A stretch of DNA of 64,000 nt from Saprospiraceae bacterium (GTDB taxonomy: Bacteria > Bacteroidota > Bacteroidia > Chitinophagales > Saprospiraceae), in contig JADKBO010000018.1 in NCBI GenBank assembly GCA_016715105.1, positions 62,001-126,000 of the forward strand, given 5' to 3'. The translations under genes were made by a program, and so were the position numbers. Within the stretch, counting starts at the first letter, position 1. Each line of letters begins with the position of its first letter. The notes below the pieces were generated by a model. It saw nothing but the letters and a program-made list of their open reading frames with translations, searched no databases and was not told where the DNA came from. This document shows positions 47,392 to 56,844 of the stretch, piece after piece.

Positions 47392-49944
47392 ATGAAGAAA
47401 TCTTTACTGTCACAAATTTTTATAATAACCATTATCACCTATTCTTGTATTCTGGATGCACAGACTTTTTTTACGGCGACGTTGACGGCAGATCAGGAAA
47501 ACCCAAGTGTTGTTAGCACAGCAAAAGGCACAGGGGTGTTTTTACTAACTGACCAAGGTTTAAAATTCAATATCACTGTTGATGGTCTGAATATCACAAA
47601 TGCTCATTTTCATAGCGGCAAAACTGGTCTTAATGGTGGTGTTGTAAGAGGGATACTTCCTGAATTTAAGGGAAGTACAGCAAACGGAATCTGGACAAGT
47701 ACAGATAGCCAGCCATTGACCACTGAATTAATTTCTGAATTACTTGCAGGAAATTTATACGTAAATATTCATACAGCAGCTAATGGGGGTGGAGAAATAA
47801 GAGGACAAGTATTATTGAGTTCGGGAACTAGTTTCACTGCCAATTTAAATGGTGACCAGGAAAATCCAGCTATTGTGACTTCAGCAAAAGGTACAGGAAC
47901 ATTCACTTTGACCGATGAAGGCTTACTTTTTGCAGTTTCTGTTGAGGGAACAGGTATAGCGAATGCTCATTTCCATAGTGGTAAAATAGGAGCAAACGGC
48001 GGAGTAGTAAGAGGTATACTTCCTGAATTTAAGGGTGGTACTGCAGTTGGCATTTGGAAGAAAACCGATTCTCAACCTTTGACAGCCGAGCTCATTAAAT
48101 CTTTATTGCTAGGAGATCTTTATGTAAATGTGCACTCTTCCACTAATCCGGGAGGAGAAATAAGAGGTCAAGTTAATCTAAATTCTGGAATGGCTTTTTC
48201 AGCAGATATAAATGGTGAGCAATCGGTTCCCTCAGTAGCTTCAACTGCTAAAGGCACTGCTTCTTTTACACTTACCGATGCTGGACTTATTTATAATATT
48301 ACATTGACTGGCTTGAAACCTACGAACGCTCATTTTCACAAAGGAGCAGCAGGAGCAAATGGAGGAGTAGTAAGAGGATTATTTTCAGAAATGGTTGGTA
48401 ATTCAATTCGAGGAGTATGGACATCTAATGATGCACAACCTTTAACCAAAGAATTGATTGCTGATTTATTGAAAGGAAATTTATATGTAAACTTCCACAC
48501 ACCAGCTTTCCCGGGTGGAGAAATAAGAGGACAGGTGTTACCAAATTCAGGAACCAGTCTATTTGCAAAAATAAATGGTGAGCAGTCAAATCCCTCAGTT
48601 GTGTCGATCGGCGGTGGTACTGCTTATTTCATATTGACAGATACTGGCTTGATTTATAACATAACCGTTGACAGTATTGACATCACTAATGCTCATTTTC
48701 ATAAAGGGGGCATTGGCGCAAATGGTGGCGTAGTGAGGGGATTGTTTGCTGAGTTTAATGGCAATCATGTTTCTGGAATCTGGAAAAGTACTGATACACA
48801 ACCTTTAACTGCTGATTTAGTGAAGGATTTATTGTTAGGTAATATTTATGTAAACTTCCACACAGCTGCTAATCCTGGAGGGGAAATAAGAGGGCAAGTG
48901 TTATTGAGTTCAGGTACGGGATTAAATGCATACTTAAACGGAGCACAATCCAACCCTGCAATTACCACAAATGCCAGAGGAACTGCTTCATTTACGTTGA
49001 CTCCGGCAGGCTTGATATATGCCATAACACTAGACAGTTTGGAAATAACCAACGCCCATTTTCATAAGGGGGGAATAGGAGCAAATGGTGGAGTTGTAAG
49101 AGGATTATTTTCTGAATTTACTGGTAAATCTGTAAGTGGGATTTGGACGAGTACAGATACACAACCTTTGACTCCTGAATTGGTGAAAGACTTGCTTTCA
49201 GGTAATATTTACGTGAATATTCATACTGCAGCAAATCCCGGTGGAGAAATAAGAGGCCAGGTTTTATTGAATGAAGGAATTGGTTTTTCTGCTAAAATAG
49301 AAGGCCAACAAGAAGTACCTTCAGTAACTACTAATGCTTCAGGAACAGGTGCATTCTCATTGACAAATGCCGGTTTAATTTTTAATACAACTTTAAATGG
49401 ACTGACCATTGCAAATGCTCATTTTCATAATGCAGCTTATGGTGCTAATGGTCCTGTGGTAAGAGGTATCTTACCAGAATTCATAGGAACAACGGCATCA
49501 GGGCTTTGGGCTTCCAATGATGCACAACCATTGACAAATGCAATGCGAGCTGAGTTGATATTGGGAAATATCTATATCAACGCACACACTGCTGGAAATC
49601 CGGGAGGAGAAGTCAGGGGGCAGTTGAGTGATATTGAATTGGTCACTGGAGTGGATGATTTCAATTTTGGAAATAACAATAGCAAAAATCTTCTATATCA
49701 AAATGCACCAAATCCATTTGGTGGATATACCGATATATCTTTTGAAATTAATAAGTCAGGACATACCAATCTGAGTGTATATGATTTGTTGGGAAATAAG
49801 ATAACCACTATTTTGAACGAGCGACTGGATGTTGGTTCATATAAAGTCTCTCTTGACGCCAATTCTTTGCCTTCCGGAATGTATATTTATAAACTTGAGG
49901 CCAATGGTAAAAGTGAATCATTGAGAATGATTCTTCAGAAATAA
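47392..49944 (+). CDS. six-repeat CHRD-domain surface protein with T9SS sorting domain
   Basis: A signal peptide (residues 1-23, ending LDAQ) precedes six CHRD domains of about 121 residues each, starting near 26, 147, 268, 389, 510 and 631. Each has a strand like FTATLTADQENP, NAHFHSGK or NAHFHKGG, NGGVVRGILPEF, QPLT and a closing YVNIHTAANPGGEIRGQV. The C-terminal domain (YQNAPNPFGGYTDISFE to ESLRMILQK) is the type IX sorting signal. CHRD modules occur in animal chordin and many bacterial surface proteins; their binding partner here is unknown. The repeated histidines could bind metal, which is inference. A strong terminator follows. Confidence 0.9.
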   Translation: MKKSLLSQIFIITIITYSCILDAQTFFTATLTADQENPSVVSTAKGTGVFLLTDQGLKFNITVDGLNITNAHFHSGKTGLNGGVVRGILPEFKGSTANGIWTSTDSQPLTTELISELLAGNLYVNIHTAANGGGEIRGQVLLSSGTSFTANLNGDQENPAIVTSAKGTGTFTLTDEGLLFAVSVEGTGIANAHFHSGKIGANGGVVRGILPEFKGGTAVGIWKKTDSQPLTAELIKSLLLGDLYVNVHSSTNPGGEIRGQVNLNSGMAFSADINGEQSVPSVASTAKGTASFTLTDAGLIYNITLTGLKPTNAHFHKGAAGANGGVVRGLFSEMVGNSIRGVWTSNDAQPLTKELIADLLKGNLYVNFHTPAFPGGEIRGQVLPNSGTSLFAKINGEQSNPSVVSIGGGTAYFILTDTGLIYNITVDSIDITNAHFHKGGIGANGGVVRGLFAEFNGNHVSGIWKSTDTQPLTADLVKDLLLGNIYVNFHTAANPGGEIRGQVLLSSGTGLNAYLNGAQSNPAITTNARGTASFTLTPAGLIYAITLDSLEITNAHFHKGGIGANGGVVRGLFSEFTGKSVSGIWTSTDTQPLTPELVKDLLSGNIYVNIHTAANPGGEIRGQVLLNEGIGFSAKIEGQQEVPSVTTNASGTGAFSLTNAGLIFNTTLNGLTIANAHFHNAAYGANGPVVRGILPEFIGTTASGLWASNDAQPLTNAMRAELILGNIYINAHTAGNPGGEVRGQLSDIELVTGVDDFNFGNNNSKNLLYQNAPNPFGGYTDISFEINKSGHTNLSVYDLLGNKITTILNERLDVGSYKVSLDANSLPSGMYIYKLEANGKSESLRMILQK
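47467..49630 (+). repeat. six tandem CHRD-encoding repeats (about 363 bp)
   Basis: The repeats are clear at protein level and partly at DNA level, for example GGTGGAGAAATAAGAGG recurs near each repeat end. They are diverged from each other, indicating an old duplication series rather than a recent expansion. Confidence 0.85.
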
Positions 49945-50032
49945 ATAAATTTTATGCTTTTATATTTTTTTTGCTGTGAAAAATTATAAAATGTAAAAAT
50001 TAAAATAAAATTGTACCAGATGTTTATGATGC

Positions 50033-50069
50033 GATGCTTCTCAATCATTTTGAGAAGCATCATTTTTTA
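50033..50069 (+). terminator. strong Rho-independent terminator after the CHRD gene
   Basis: GATGCTTCTCAA (50033-50044) and its exact reverse complement (50050-50061) form a 12-bp stem with a 5-nt loop, followed by A and six Ts. It lies about 90 bp after the CHRD gene stop. Confidence 0.9.
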
Positions 50070-50088
50070 TATACCATCTTGACAAATA

Positions 50089-50123
50089 AAATAGCCGTTC
50101 CTGCATTAAAATATCTAAGTTTG
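50089..50123 (+). promoter_or_regulatory. promoter of the second DEAD-box helicase gene
   Basis: TTG (50089-50091) and TAAGTTTG (50116-50123) are 24 bp apart, slightly longer than usual. The box lies 29 bp before the ATG. Confidence 0.4.
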
Positions 50124-50152
50124 CACTTTTCTTATTTATTTGATATTAAAAG

Positions 50153-51271
50153 ATGTCATTCAGCAATTTTCCATTATCACCAGAAATAAAGAGTGCACTT
50201 GCAAATTTGAAGTTTAAGGAGCCCTTTCCAATTCAAATTGAAGGTATTCCGGTAATACTTGAAGGCAAGGACATATTAGGCATTGCCAAAACTGGTTCAG
50301 GAAAAACGGCAACCTATGTCTTACCAATTTTACACCTTTTAAAACTGCAACCTAGTCGGAAAACAAGGATGGTCAGTGCTCTGATATTGGTACCAACTAG
50401 AGAACTTTGTGCGCAAGTTCAAAATTTTGTACATGAGGTTTCTACTTTTTTGATGCCTCCGGTAAAATCACTCGCAGTATTTGGTGGGGTATCTATCAAT
50501 CCTCAGATGAAAGCATTATTTGGAGTCGAAATTTTAGTCGCAACACCAGGCAGATTGTTGGAATTGGTGGATGTTAAGGCTGTTGATTTATCCCAAGTAA
50601 AAATGTTGGTTTTAGACGAAGCAGATAAATTACTGAATCCTGGTTTTAAAGTAGAACTTTCAAAGATTTTGGCTTTGCTGACAAATAAAAGGCAGACTTG
50701 TTTATTTTCTGCAACACTGACTAGTGAAGTACTTGCATTACAATCTGTTGTGCTTCGAGAACCTGTAACCATCAAAATTGAGTCAGAACCTGAACAGGAG
50801 GTGCAAATAAATCAAACAGCTTATTTAATTTCTGATGAAAAAAAGGGCCCGTTTTTGCGGGAGTTGATCAATAAACACGAGATGAACCAAGTCTTGGTAT
50901 TTGCATCTTCTTCACAAAAAGCCGATAAAATTTGCGACAAGTTGGTAAAAAATGGTTTTGATGCGAAAGCCATTCATGGGAAAAAAAGTCAAGGTGCTCG
51001 GACCAGTGCATTAAAGGATTTTAAAGATGGAAAATTGAGAGTTTTGGTGACTTCTGACCTTTTATCAAGGGGTATCGATATTGAGTTTCTTCCATTTGTT
51101 ATTAATTATGAATTACCCAGATCCCCAAAAGAATTCATTCATAGAATAGGCCGAACAGGAAGAGCCAATGCGGTTGGTGAAGCCATCACTTTTGTCACGG
51201 AAGAGGACAAACACCATTTCCAAGTTATTCAGAAAAAAATGGGAACTTGGTTGACATTGATTCCCGTTTAG
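50153..51271 (+). CDS. DEAD-box RNA helicase
   Basis: The 372-residue protein has the Q motif (FKEPFPIQIEGIPVILEG), AKTGSGKT (I), PTRELCAQ (Ia), TPGR (Ib), DEAD (II), SAT (III), SRGIDIEFLPFVINYE and HRIGRTGR (VI). It lacks the basic C-terminal tail of the helicase at 42954-44309 and is about 80 residues shorter, so it is a minimal core helicase. The specific RNA target is unknown. The DsbA-like gene follows closely on the same strand. Confidence 0.93.
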   Translation: MSFSNFPLSPEIKSALANLKFKEPFPIQIEGIPVILEGKDILGIAKTGSGKTATYVLPILHLLKLQPSRKTRMVSALILVPTRELCAQVQNFVHEVSTFLMPPVKSLAVFGGVSINPQMKALFGVEILVATPGRLLELVDVKAVDLSQVKMLVLDEADKLLNPGFKVELSKILALLTNKRQTCLFSATLTSEVLALQSVVLREPVTIKIESEPEQEVQINQTAYLISDEKKGPFLRELINKHEMNQVLVFASSSQKADKICDKLVKNGFDAKAIHGKKSQGARTSALKDFKDGKLRVLVTSDLLSRGIDIEFLPFVINYELPRSPKEFIHRIGRTGRANAVGEAITFVTEEDKHHFQVIQKKMGTWLTLIPV

Positions 51272-51317
51272 CAAATGGTTTTATCAAACATTCTTGATTA
51301 TATACTGTTCCATCATT

Positions 51318-52004
51318 ATGAAAGAAAAAATAGTCATCGATATAGTTTCTGATGTTGCATGTCCTTGGTGTTATGTGGGGAAAAAACATTTGGAAGCTGC
51401 TATGCAAACTTCAACTGATTTTGATTTTGAAGTCCATTGGCATCCCTTTATGTTAGATCCAAATATTCCAGCAGAAGGGAGAGCGTTTGATGCCCACTTT
51501 TCTAAAAAATTTGGAAGCATGGAGCAGTTTCAAAAGATTTCTGAAAGAGTCATCCAAGCTGGAGAAAATGCAGGTATAAACTTTAGATTTGATCAAATAC
51601 CTATGGTGCCTAATACACTTGCATTGCACAAAATTTTGCACATTGCCTCTGTGGAAGGAATTGCAAATGCTGTAAAAGGTAGATTCTTAAATGCATATTT
51701 TGAAAATCCTATTGACTTGACAAATGATCAAAATACTTGTGAGATCATGTCAGAATTTGGTTGGTCATCGCATAAAACACTAGATATTTTGAATGATGCG
51801 GACATCACACAAAAGGTTTTGACAGAAATCGAAAATTATAAACAAATGGGTGTAAATGCTGTACCTTTTTTCATCATCAATCACACTTATGGCATGAGTG
51901 GAGCCCAACCAGTCGCCTATTTTAAGGAAGCTTTTAAGGAAATTAGCATGAAAATGTTAGAAAATTCAGACGCATCGTGTGATATTGATGATCCGAATTG
52001 CTAA
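51318..52004 (+). CDS. DsbA family oxidoreductase, FrnE-like
   Basis: I choose ATG at 51318 (MKEKIVIDIVSDVACPWCYVGKKHLE); an in-frame start at 51294 would add eight unconserved residues. CPWC is the active-site pair near residue 15. The helical insertion and the closing VNAVPFFIINHTYGMSGAQP (with the cis-proline) match FrnE. No signal peptide is seen, so it is a cytosolic member of the thioredoxin-fold family. The C-terminal CDIDDPNC gives an extra Cys pair. Homologues act as disulfide isomerases or in polyketide synthesis; the role here is open. Confidence 0.88.
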   Translation: MKEKIVIDIVSDVACPWCYVGKKHLEAAMQTSTDFDFEVHWHPFMLDPNIPAEGRAFDAHFSKKFGSMEQFQKISERVIQAGENAGINFRFDQIPMVPNTLALHKILHIASVEGIANAVKGRFLNAYFENPIDLTNDQNTCEIMSEFGWSSHKTLDILNDADITQKVLTEIENYKQMGVNAVPFFIINHTYGMSGAQPVAYFKEAFKEISMKMLENSDASCDIDDPNC

Positions 52005-52026
52005 AAAATACCGTGTAAAAAACCAA

Positions 52027-53097
52027 TTATTTCAAAACAGAAGTTTTCACTCTTCCGAGAGACATCGCCCATAACATCCATGCCGGGAGCGCTTTTGTGC
52101 GCGTTCGGTTTCTTAAATCTAAATACCAATTGTATTTTTTCATGATGGGAATTTTATGAGTCTCTACAAACTCGATAAGCGTACCATCAGGATCCTCAGT
52201 ATAACAAAATCGACCCGCTGCCTCACCCATATCAAAACTTCCAGCACTGTCAACTGTAAAAGGATGACCCTTTTCTTCAGCATATTTTTTGAGATTATCC
52301 ATGTAGAGGACGTCAAAACATAAATGGATATAACCGGGGTCACCCCAACTTCGACCTTCAAATATTTTATTTGCTTTGGTGTCAATAAGTTGAGTGAGTT
52401 CGATTTGTGAACTTCCTAATAATTCAGCAAATGGACCTTTCCTTTTGCCACTATGCGTCAATAAAACCCTCCGCATTTTCACTGATCCATCATTAAGATC
52501 TTTTAGATCCCCAAAAGTTGAAGTTTCATCGTAGATAATGTGATCATAGCCCAAAATATCACTGTAAAAAACCAATGATTTGTCCATATCCGATACTCCA
52601 ATGCTACAACCGAATACACCACCAGTTAATTGGCCGGTATTGGCAAACCAATTGGTGCTTTCTACTATTTCTACTAGGTTTCCGTGGAGATCTTTTAAGA
52701 AGAAATGTAACACACCATCAGGACTTTGTTGAGGCGAACTCAACACTTTCAATCCTGCGTCCTTATAAAATTGGTATGTTTTTAGAGCATCCTTACATTT
52801 ATATTTCACACAATAAATGCCTAGATCTCCAATTTTTACATCAGGCTTTGGTAAAACAGGCTTTCGTTCTGTGTATTGCCAAATTTCAATTCCCCCTCCA
52901 CCTTGATAATTGAGGGCAAGGACTGCGTGCCTTTTTCTTGCTTCTCCATCTGTGTAAGGAAGCATCAATCCTGCTATGGCGGCCTCATCAAAAATGGGAA
53001 GATCCATACCTAGGTATTTCCTGTAAAATTCCCATGTTTTGTAAACATTGTCATTTCCAATTCCAATTTGTTGTATGCCGCAAATAGCGTAATCCAT
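52027..53097 (-). CDS. two-domain VOC (glyoxalase/dioxygenase-like) protein
   Basis: Two VOC units are visible. The first (about 1-150) opens GIQQIGIGNDNVYKTWEFYRKYLGMD and ends HFFLKDLHGNLVEIVESTNWF. The second (about 160-315) opens GCSIGVSDMDKSLVFYSDILGYD and ends FCYTEDPDGTLIEFVETHKIP. The paired arrangement recalls extradiol dioxygenases and 4-hydroxyphenylpyruvate dioxygenase, with the metal-ligand glutamates in LVEIVE and LIEFVE. The reaction is unknown. It is the last gene of the SDR-oxoamine synthase-VOC operon (5 bp after its neighbour), so it may modify that product or a related one. Confidence 0.8.
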   Translation of the reverse strand: MDYAICGIQQIGIGNDNVYKTWEFYRKYLGMDLPIFDEAAIAGLMLPYTDGEARKRHAVLALNYQGGGGIEIWQYTERKPVLPKPDVKIGDLGIYCVKYKCKDALKTYQFYKDAGLKVLSSPQQSPDGVLHFFLKDLHGNLVEIVESTNWFANTGQLTGGVFGCSIGVSDMDKSLVFYSDILGYDHIIYDETSTFGDLKDLNDGSVKMRRVLLTHSGKRKGPFAELLGSSQIELTQLIDTKANKIFEGRSWGDPGYIHLCFDVLYMDNLKKYAEEKGHPFTVDSAGSFDMGEAAGRFCYTEDPDGTLIEFVETHKIPIMKKYNWYLDLRNRTRTKALPAWMLWAMSLGRVKTSVLK

Positions 53098-53102
53098 AAT
53101 TT

Positions 53103-54347
53103 TTAGTTTGGTATGATGATGGCGTCACGTTGATAAACGCCCATCGCCAATTTATCTTTGATGGACACAAAAGCATCTATGGTGAAATTAATATCTTCGA
53201 CAGTATGAGTTGCCGTAGGAATAAGCCTGAGCAATATTCTTCCTTTTGGAATTACCGGGTAAACAACAATTGAGCAAAAAATGTGAAAGTTTTCTCTGAG
53301 ATCCTCCACCAAGGCAGTTGCTTCTTCAACGCTTCCATGCATGAAAACTGGAGTCACACAGCTATTGGTTTTCCCAATATCAAATCCAGCACTTCTTAAG
53401 CCTGATTGGAGTAGATTCACATTTTCCCACAGTTTATTTTTGAGACTCACATTGTCTCTAAGCAATTGCAGTCTTTTTCTATTTCCAATGACTTGACCTA
53501 TGGGCATAGACTTTGCAAAAATTTGTGAGCGCATATTGTACTTCAAAAATTGCATGATGTCTGCATCTCCTGCAAAGAAGGCTCCGATAGAACCCATAGA
53601 TTTCGCAAAAGTTGAAAAATACACGTCAATTTCATCTTGGACACCTTGTTCTTCCCCTGTACCAGCACCTGTTGCGCCTTGGGTTCCAAAACCATGTGCA
53701 TCGTCAACCAACAGCCTGAAATTGTACTTTTTCTTCAAGGCAACAATTTCTTTGAGTTTACCTTGTTCACCTTGCATACCGAAAACACCTTCGGTAATGA
53801 CCATGACTCCTCCCCCTTGTTCTTCTGCCAATGAAATAGCTGTTTTAAGGTGTTTTTCGCAACTTTCTACATCATTGTGCATATACGAAAATCGCTTACC
53901 CATGTGTAATCTGAGTCCATCAATGATACAAGCATGAGCATCAGCATCATAAACCACTACATCCCTTCTGGTTAGTAAACAATCAATGGCTGATACAATT
54001 CCTTGATAGCCAAAATTGACTAGCACTGCCTTTTCTTTTTTGACGAAATCAGCCAGTTCAACTTCTAGTGCGTCGTGCTGATCGGTATTACCTGACATCA
54101 TACGAGCCCCCATTGGATAAGCTAAACCATATTCAGCGAAAGCTTCGCCATCAACTTTTCTTACTTCAGGATGATTGGCAAGACCTAAGTAGTCATTGAT
54201 TGACCACATGATGACTTCTTTGCCTTTGAAAAACATTCTGTTACCTAATTCGCCAGTAAGTTTTGGAAAAATATAATATCCTTCTGCTGCTTCAGCGTAT
54301 TGACCAAGCGGTCCCCTATTCCCTTTTATTCTATCAAAAATATCCAT
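53103..54347 (-). CDS. alpha-oxoamine synthase, serine palmitoyltransferase-like
   Basis: This fold-type I PLP enzyme belongs to the family that condenses an amino acid with an acyl-CoA or acyl-ACP. Lys249 (FSTFAKSMGSIG) forms the PLP aldimine, LLVDDAHGFGTQG (residues 213-225) supplies the PLP-nitrogen Asp, and VVYDADAHACIIDG has the stacking His138. The length (414) fits. The next upstream gene is an SDR similar to 3-ketosphinganine reductase, which suggests it makes 3-keto long-chain bases (serine palmitoyltransferase) or the sulfonolipid base capnine from cysteate. The choice of amino acid cannot be decided here. 8-amino-7-oxononanoate synthase is an alternative, but no other bio gene is nearby. 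Confidence 0.85.
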   Translation of the reverse strand: MDIFDRIKGNRGPLGQYAEAAEGYYIFPKLTGELGNRMFFKGKEVIMWSINDYLGLANHPEVRKVDGEAFAEYGLAYPMGARMMSGNTDQHDALEVELADFVKKEKAVLVNFGYQGIVSAIDCLLTRRDVVVYDADAHACIIDGLRLHMGKRFSYMHNDVESCEKHLKTAISLAEEQGGGVMVITEGVFGMQGEQGKLKEIVALKKKYNFRLLVDDAHGFGTQGATGAGTGEEQGVQDEIDVYFSTFAKSMGSIGAFFAGDADIMQFLKYNMRSQIFAKSMPIGQVIGNRKRLQLLRDNVSLKNKLWENVNLLQSGLRSAGFDIGKTNSCVTPVFMHGSVEEATALVEDLRENFHIFCSIVVYPVIPKGRILLRLIPTATHTVEDINFTIDAFVSIKDKLAMGVYQRDAIIIPN

Positions 54348-55148
54348 CTAAGGCTTTTTATAATTTCTAATAATTCTATAATACAACCAAGGCATATATC
54401 TTTTGATGTATATACCAAGTATCTCTTTACCTCCTATATAAATTTCTTTTTTTCCTTTTGCAACTCCATTTAATGCTTTGATGGCCAAATTGTTGGGAGT
54501 CATTCCCTTATTGGTGTTCTCATCCATTTTATTTTGAGGAGATCCATCACCTGTCAATGCATTGATCGAAATATTTGTCTGTATATAACCTGGGCAAATA
54601 ATGGTCGTTTTGATACCATTGGGTTCTGTTTCTGCCCTCAAACTATCATAAAATCCGTGCAATGCGTGTTTGGAAGCTGCATATCCTGATCTCATAGGTG
54701 TTCCCAAATGTCCCGTTACACTGCTCATGATGACGAAATGGCCAGAGCCACGTTCGAGCATGGAAGGCAATAGCTTTTTGGCAATCGCAATATTTGCAAA
54801 ATAATTGACCTCCATCAATTGTCTATCAACCTCAGTTGCTGTATTGATTACATAATCTCGTTGGGATATTCCTGCATTGTTGATTAGCATGTCAATAGGA
54901 CCTTCTGCTTTTAAAACTAGGCTAGAAACTTTTTCGACATTTTCAGGATTGGATAGATCGATAGGGTATATTTTACATTTTTCCGGATGCGCCAGAGACT
55001 TCCTTGTAGCTTCCAGACTTTCTCCATTCCGAGAGGAAATGATTAAAAATGCACCATATTCTGAAAGTGTTTTGCAGAGTGCTTCTCCAATACCCGATGA
55101 TGCACCGGTTAACCATATTTTTTTATTCTGATAATACGAAGAAGCCAT
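54348..55148 (-). CDS. SDR family oxidoreductase, 3-ketosphinganine-reductase-like
   Basis: The short-chain dehydrogenase has the cofactor motif TGASSGIG (residues 14-21), NNAGIS, the catalytic Ser in MSSVTGHLG and YAASK (Tyr and Lys). The region after the core (GVAKGKKEIYIGGKEILGIYIKRYMPWLYYRIIRNYKK) is hydrophobic and basic and could touch the membrane, as in lipid-metabolising SDRs. Its stop is directly followed by the oxoamine synthase start. Reduction of a 3-keto long-chain base is inferred from this pairing. Confidence 0.87.
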   Translation of the reverse strand: MASSYYQNKKIWLTGASSGIGEALCKTLSEYGAFLIISSRNGESLEATRKSLAHPEKCKIYPIDLSNPENVEKVSSLVLKAEGPIDMLINNAGISQRDYVINTATEVDRQLMEVNYFANIAIAKKLLPSMLERGSGHFVIMSSVTGHLGTPMRSGYAASKHALHGFYDSLRAETEPNGIKTTIICPGYIQTNISINALTGDGSPQNKMDENTNKGMTPNNLAIKALNGVAKGKKEIYIGGKEILGIYIKRYMPWLYYRIIRNYKKP

Positions 55149-55214
55149 AAATTATATCATGAGTGAAAACTCGGTGTAAATATACGGATACTATTGCGTT
55201 AAGATATAACGGAT

Positions 55215-56045
55215 TTATATATATTTTAATGTTGTGTAGCTAATAAAGTACCTATAGCTCAATTCTAAGGCAATAAATACAAGGCTAACCACAATTGTGT
55301 TCCATATTCGCAGAATAATATTCTGAGTCAGGAATTGCTGGAGTGATTTATAAATGTAAAAAATAAAAATCAGGACCACTAAGCTGTTCACAATTGCATT
55401 TGGAAAGTGAAATGGTATATTCCTGATGATTGCGGAACTTATTACGGTGAGAATAAGGAAAAAAGAAAGTAGATATAGGGCAAATATAAAATGTTTCCCA
55501 TATTGTTTTTCGGGACCTTTAGCAAAGAAATAAGTAGAGAAAGCTAAAATTGGCGCTATTAATATGATGAATAATTTACTATTTGTGGTAACCGCTTGGT
55601 CATACAGGAATGCTAGTTCATCAACAGTGATTCCTTTTTTATTCGAAATTTCAGTTACGAGTTCTTGAATATGACCTTGACTGTAGTAGCCGAAAAACCA
55701 TTTTGAAGGGATCAAGAATATGTCAAAAGTCCCTAAAAAGAAAAAGAAAATGACGTTGCACCATATGAAAACCTGGAAGGGCTTCATGTAGGGGACTCGA
55801 CGACCATCGATGTACTCTTTGACTAAAAAGCCGGGTTTTGTAAACAGGTAAATAGCAGTTTTAAATATTTTCCCATCAAGATTTACAAAACTATCCACCG
55901 CATTTTTGAAAATGGTAAAGAGAGAAAAATCCTTTTCAGAAATTACCTTTTCGCCGCACTGATGGCAAAAACTGCCTTCAAGTTTGTTACCACAATTTGC
56001 ACAATGGAGATTTTCTTCTATCACTACACCCCAATTTTTTGACAA
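55215..56045 (-). CDS. DUF3667 domain membrane protein
   Basis: The 276-residue protein opens with a zinc-ribbon-like CANCGNKLEGSFCHQCGE (four Cys), then FSLFTIFKNAVDSFVNLDGKIFKTAIYLFTKPGFLVKEYIDGRRVPYMKPFQVFIWCNVIFFFF, the DUF3667 signature, followed by three to four further membrane helices. The family has no known function and is common in Bacteroidota. It stands alone upstream (leftward) of the lipid-type operon, with about 65 bp between, so it might share a transcript with it. Confidence 0.85.
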   Translation of the reverse strand: MSKNWGVVIEENLHCANCGNKLEGSFCHQCGEKVISEKDFSLFTIFKNAVDSFVNLDGKIFKTAIYLFTKPGFLVKEYIDGRRVPYMKPFQVFIWCNVIFFFFLGTFDIFLIPSKWFFGYYSQGHIQELVTEISNKKGITVDELAFLYDQAVTTNSKLFIILIAPILAFSTYFFAKGPEKQYGKHFIFALYLLSFFLILTVISSAIIRNIPFHFPNAIVNSLVVLIFIFYIYKSLQQFLTQNIILRIWNTIVVSLVFIALELSYRYFISYTTLKYI

Positions 56046-56253
56046 TATCTGTAAAAAAATTTGAATTATGACAGAAGTAATCGGTCGTCAAAGACAAAGT
56101 GAAAATCTACTATCGACAACGATTGAAATTTCTTCCAATATTCAAGGTTTGCAAGCGTCATGTGTTAAATATTGCCTTTAAATGATCTGAGAGCTTGATC
56201 ACTATTGCGTAGCCGATTACCATGAGCGATATTTGTGGTAAAACCATCAAATC

Positions 56254-56787
56254 ATGATCATCGAGATATTAACCTCAATCAGAAAACCAAATTCCACCTT
56301 TCTTGGAATGATATATTTGGCAACTTGTTTTTGTTTCTTCGCTTCTTGTTCAAAGGAAGACAGCGGAGAAAAAGCAAAAGATTTTGCAAATATCAATTTG
56401 TCACACATTCAGGATATTGACTCTACCCTGTCAACAAAGGAATTTTTGGCCACCAATAGCAGTGGATTTATATTAAAACCAAATGATGTTTTAGTTTTTA
56501 AAACTAGTGAAGGTAGATATGGAAAAATGCAAATAATTGGATATGACCTAGCTTCCAATTACGATATGACTGTAAAAGCCACAGTATTTAATGCAGATGG
56601 TAGCACTAAAGCTATTGATGTGAGTTTTGTGATTCGTGGCACTTGGTTGGGAGAATTGGACGTACCAAGAGAAGCATTGAGAGAGGAATTTACTGGTAAG
56701 GCTGACTTTCATTGGAATAGACAAAACGACACAGACACTAATTTCACACCGTCTAATGGCGCAAAGTTTGCTAAATACACTTTTTGA
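56254..56787 (+). CDS. hypothetical lipoprotein
   Basis: The signal segment ends in FFASC (Cys32), a Bacteroidota-type lipobox followed by SKEDSGEK. The mature part is beta-rich (FILKPNDVLVFKTSEGRYGKMQIIGYDL; MTVKATVFNADGSTKAIDVSFVIRGTW). I do not recognise a family. The protein ends TKYTF-like (KFAKYTF), and the gene is monocistronic. Met19 is an alternative start. Confidence 0.7.
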   Translation: MIIEILTSIRKPNSTFLGMIYLATCFCFFASCSKEDSGEKAKDFANINLSHIQDIDSTLSTKEFLATNSSGFILKPNDVLVFKTSEGRYGKMQIIGYDLASNYDMTVKATVFNADGSTKAIDVSFVIRGTWLGELDVPREALREEFTGKADFHWNRQNDTDTNFTPSNGAKFAKYTF

Positions 56788-56820
56788 TTTAATTGTGTAG
56801 TCCAACAAATTGTAAAAGAT

Positions 56821-56828
56821 TAGTTTTG
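56821..56828 (+). promoter_or_regulatory. -7 box of the DAACS symporter gene
   Basis: TAGTTTTG fits TAnnTTTG. Its first three bases are also an in-frame TAG for the symporter frame, so the coding start must lie downstream, consistent with the TTG at 56845 and a leader of about 10 nt. Confidence 0.5.
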
Positions 56829-56844
56829 CGTTAAACGATTAATC

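Noticed and set aside
47467..49630. Regular repeats that might be a CRISPR array
   Set aside because: The period of about 363 bp, the open reading frame and the CHRD motifs show protein-coding repeats. No short direct repeats with unique spacers were found anywhere.
53103..54347. 8-amino-7-oxononanoate synthase (BioF) or glycine C-acetyltransferase (Kbl)
   Set aside because: Possible from the family alone, but no biotin or threonine degradation genes are adjacent, while an SDR fitting 3-ketosphinganine reduction is immediately upstream.
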